A stretch of DNA of 64,000 nt. It comes from Diphasiastrum complanatum. Taxonomy: Eukaryota > Streptophyta > Lycopodiopsida > Lycopodiales > Lycopodiaceae. Numbering within the stretch: position 1 is the first letter of the stretch; the number at the start of each line of letters is the position of its first letter. The DNA lies in the NCBI GenBank assembly GCA_029204225.1, contig CM055103.1, positions 45,047,970 through 45,111,969 of the forward strand, read 5' to 3'. The notes under the pieces were generated by a model. The model made no database searches and was not told the DNA's origin. It saw nothing but the letters and a program-made list of their open reading frames with translations. A program made the position numbers and the translations under genes. Shown in pieces: positions 61,570-64,000 of the stretch.

Positions 61570-62386
61570 TAATACAGTGAAGTGCGAGCCTAGACCTCTT
61601 CTTCTATCTCACTGATTCCTGTGCACCTAGAGGTTCATCTTCATCATCTATTAGAAACTCATAAAGATCCTGGAGAACCATTAGTCATCCTCACTTTCCA
61701 AATAGCATAATTGGTAGAATTTAACCTCTCACTAGCTTCTAGAAGGTAGGCTCCCACAGATCCCATCTTACTAGTAAGATTCTACACACAAGATATAGAT
61801 TTGTTTGAATCTGAAACTCACAAAGGTTTCTAACTTGCAGTGTTTCACTCAAATGTTGACTTCTCATCCAACAGATGGACTTGTAATCACAGTTCTATCA
61901 CTCCCTCACAAAGCTGGAATGAAGATAAGATGAGGTGAAAACTACTCTCAAGCAAATCTTGCCAATCTTGGCTATTCTTGGACAAAAACTGAATCTATCT
62001 CTCTCATTCATTTTGATGTACTTTCAAGACCTGGTTTCCACTTTAAGAAGGTCTAAAATCTGCCTAAATTGATTAGGTTTCATGAAACAAATTCAAAACT
62101 AATCAATGGCAAGTGATCTTGGTAGCTTATTCTAGGATTTGCACCAAAAATTACATCAAACTGACACCAAATGAATTTTATGTGATCCAATGAATATGGG
62201 TTATTAAATGCTGGTTCAGAGATGCCCACACGTGTGAACATTACGGATTTTGATCTTGAAAAAGTTTGGGATCAAATTCCCTCACCAAAACCTAGATACC
62301 AGCTCGCCCTTCCAATACTAGCTTTTTGCACCAAAACCTGCTAAAACTGGATTAGATTCAAACACTGATCAATAACCTTGTACTTG
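61570..62386 (-). other. Copia C3 5' leader, copy 2
   Basis: This is the counterpart of 14891-15712, with a five-base deletion near 61685. Confidence 0.5.
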
Positions 62387-62398
62387 GCTCTGATACCA
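62387..62398 (-). promoter_or_regulatory. Primer-binding site of copia C3, copy 2
   Basis: TGGTATCAGAGC lies on minus, unchanged from copy 1. Confidence 0.95.
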
Positions 62399-63050
62399 TG
62401 TGAAAAGTACAGTACTAAGGACCATAAATGGATCTTTGAATGATCCACAAGGTTGAATGTATGCTTGTTAAACAATCTATCAGAAACTAGTCATCAGAAA
62501 ACAAGATCTAGTTTAGCAGCTTGATAGAAAACAAGTAGAGACAATCAAAGCATTGATCAATAAGTGTGATCCACACGTGTGGAAATAAGGCTGTAGTACG
62601 GCCTGTAGACAGTGTTTACAAAGTGCGAAAGCTGGGTTTCATTAGAAATCAAGAGCAATCACCATACAATGAGAGGAAACACGAGTTTCTCCTTGAGGCT
62701 CCAAAAAGTTTCTATCTTCTCACTATGGAGAATGGGAATACATAGTAAAACACACTTCCTTTGCTAAGTTAGGTGAAAATACAGCATGTAATAAGGAAGT
62801 AGACTCCACTTTCTTGCCCTAATGTGAAAACCCTAGCCTAGATCCAAGAGTCATGCTTGGTAGGTGCATGGTAGGTACAAATCCCATCATAAATCATGGT
62901 CTAGATCCTACAAAGTAGGAATCACTACCAAATGGACACAACCACTCCTCTTGACTTGTGGTAACCTACTTTAGGTGTGAATGTACAAGTGGCACTTTGG
63001 CCATTCAAGTAACCAACAAACAATATTGACAAAATGTACAATATTCTACA
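62399..63050 (-). mobile_element. Copia C3 5' LTR, copy 2
   Basis: This is the counterpart of 15725-16376 with identical ends and length. Confidence 0.85.
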
Positions 63051-64000
63051 TGGCTAGATTTGCCAATGTAGGCAATTTTTCACACTTGCTAAATGGCTTT
63101 TCCTCTCTGACCGCCTCAGCCTGGTCTCTCAATTGGAGGCAAAATCCTTTGAGCACTTGGTTCTTTATTGCTACAGGGATCTCTCGTCGCAGATTATGCA
63201 CTTGTTTAGTCGTTGGATCTGGATGACTCGTAACCAATATGTTTTTGACGGATCATCGACATAGTTACCAGCTGTTACGTGTTTTCACTATGCTTTCCAT
63301 TTTCTAGCTGCTATTAAGTTATGATAAACTGTCTCCTTGGGTGGTGTGCACTTGGTCCTTTTTGTCTGTTTCTGTTGATGTACTACCTCTCTGGGTGGTG
63401 TGCACTTGGTCCTTTTAGTCCGTTTATGTACTATCCCTTTGGATTAAGACTTATCGACTTGTGTAGCTTTTTTTATGTACGGTACATTTTTTCAAAAAAA
63501 AAAGTGGGAAAACTTGAGATGTTTATGATGAAATGTAATGACAAAGCAGATGAATCATATGCCAAAAAGAGAGAGGAGAGAGGTAGAAGAGCTATGAAGA
63601 TAAATGGTACAATATATTCTCATCCCAATGACTTCGATTTATACCACGCAATCTCTTTTCACCTATGGCATGTTGATGAATGAATATGAAAACAAAACAA
63701 ATGAAGATAGCACATAAAATTAAAATGCTATAGGTTTCCTCTTTAGGCCCTCCAAAGTACTTAAATAAGGATGATAGGCCAACAAGGGCCCAAATACACT
63801 TAATAAGACTAAACAAGGGCTAACTATCCTCTAAGATAGTTATGTTTAGCTACGTTAGAAGGGATTTGCCTATAAATAGACAAGGGACATCACTTTTGAA
63901 ATCTTTTGCAATTGAGAGAACTAGGAGCTCCATCTCTTCTTTTTCCTTTGTGAATGTGAGCCTTGGGATCTTGATCTTGCTAGGTCTCATGTGTCCCATC
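63051..64000 (+). other. Unassigned sequence and start of family Z LTR, copy 2
   Basis: This is the counterpart of 16377-17326. It contains the GGGTGGTGTGCACTTGGTCC direct repeat, the A-run and the CTATAAATAG box near 63871. The window ends 171 bases short of where the LTR end would fall. Confidence 0.6.

Overview
The window looks like repeat-dense, non-genic chromosomal DNA of a land plant with a large genome. It holds Ty1/copia elements (UBN2-type gag, CX2CX4HX4C knuckles, DSGA-type proteases, primer-binding sites of the TGGTATCAGAGC initiator-Met type) and Ty3/gypsy elements (reverse transcriptase, RNase H, H2C2 integrase zinc finger, integrase core and C-terminal domain, one tRNA-Asp-type primer-binding site). 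I see no tRNA, rRNA, CRISPR array or convincing host gene. Nearly all pol and gag frames are broken by stops and frameshifts. The species cannot be named from this sequence.

Layout. Bases 1-17326 form copy 1 of a large direct duplication whose copy 2 is 46398-64000. The copies are nearly identical base for base, run off both window edges, and differ by scattered substitutions and a few indels, mostly in simple repeats. Each copy carries, in order: a poly-T/poly-A region; an ~850-base purine-only-like tract and an (AG)n array; a minus-strand LTR; a gypsy-like gag relic; a 542-bp near-perfect hairpin; a gypsy integrase remnant flanked by two oppositely oriented arrays of one 24-bp minisatellite; a gypsy gag start; a deleted plus-strand copia with its 3' LTR; a compound (AG)n array; and a minus-strand copia with 5' LTR and primer-binding site.

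The unique middle (17327-46397) contains the leader of another copia, a nearly complete but decayed copia (18458-25012) whose 3' LTR is invaded by a second LTR family, a minus-strand copia relic, and then a rearranged gypsy block. In that block one gypsy reverse transcriptase is split between 27980-28300 (plus) and 37971-37650 (minus). The two halves abut inverted LTRs (28301-29261 and 37972-38948) and carry the same 5-bp repeat GAAAG. This is best explained by an LTR insertion followed by recombination between inverted LTRs that flipped about 8.7 kb. To its right are a plus-strand gypsy leader and gag, a copia gag/protease piece, a gypsy LTR with tRNA-Asp primer site, and a minus-strand gag containing a second long inverted repeat.

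There is no operon or pathway logic here. The interest lies in structural history: recent segmental duplication, LTR-mediated inversion, hairpin formation, and minisatellites carried inside retroelements.
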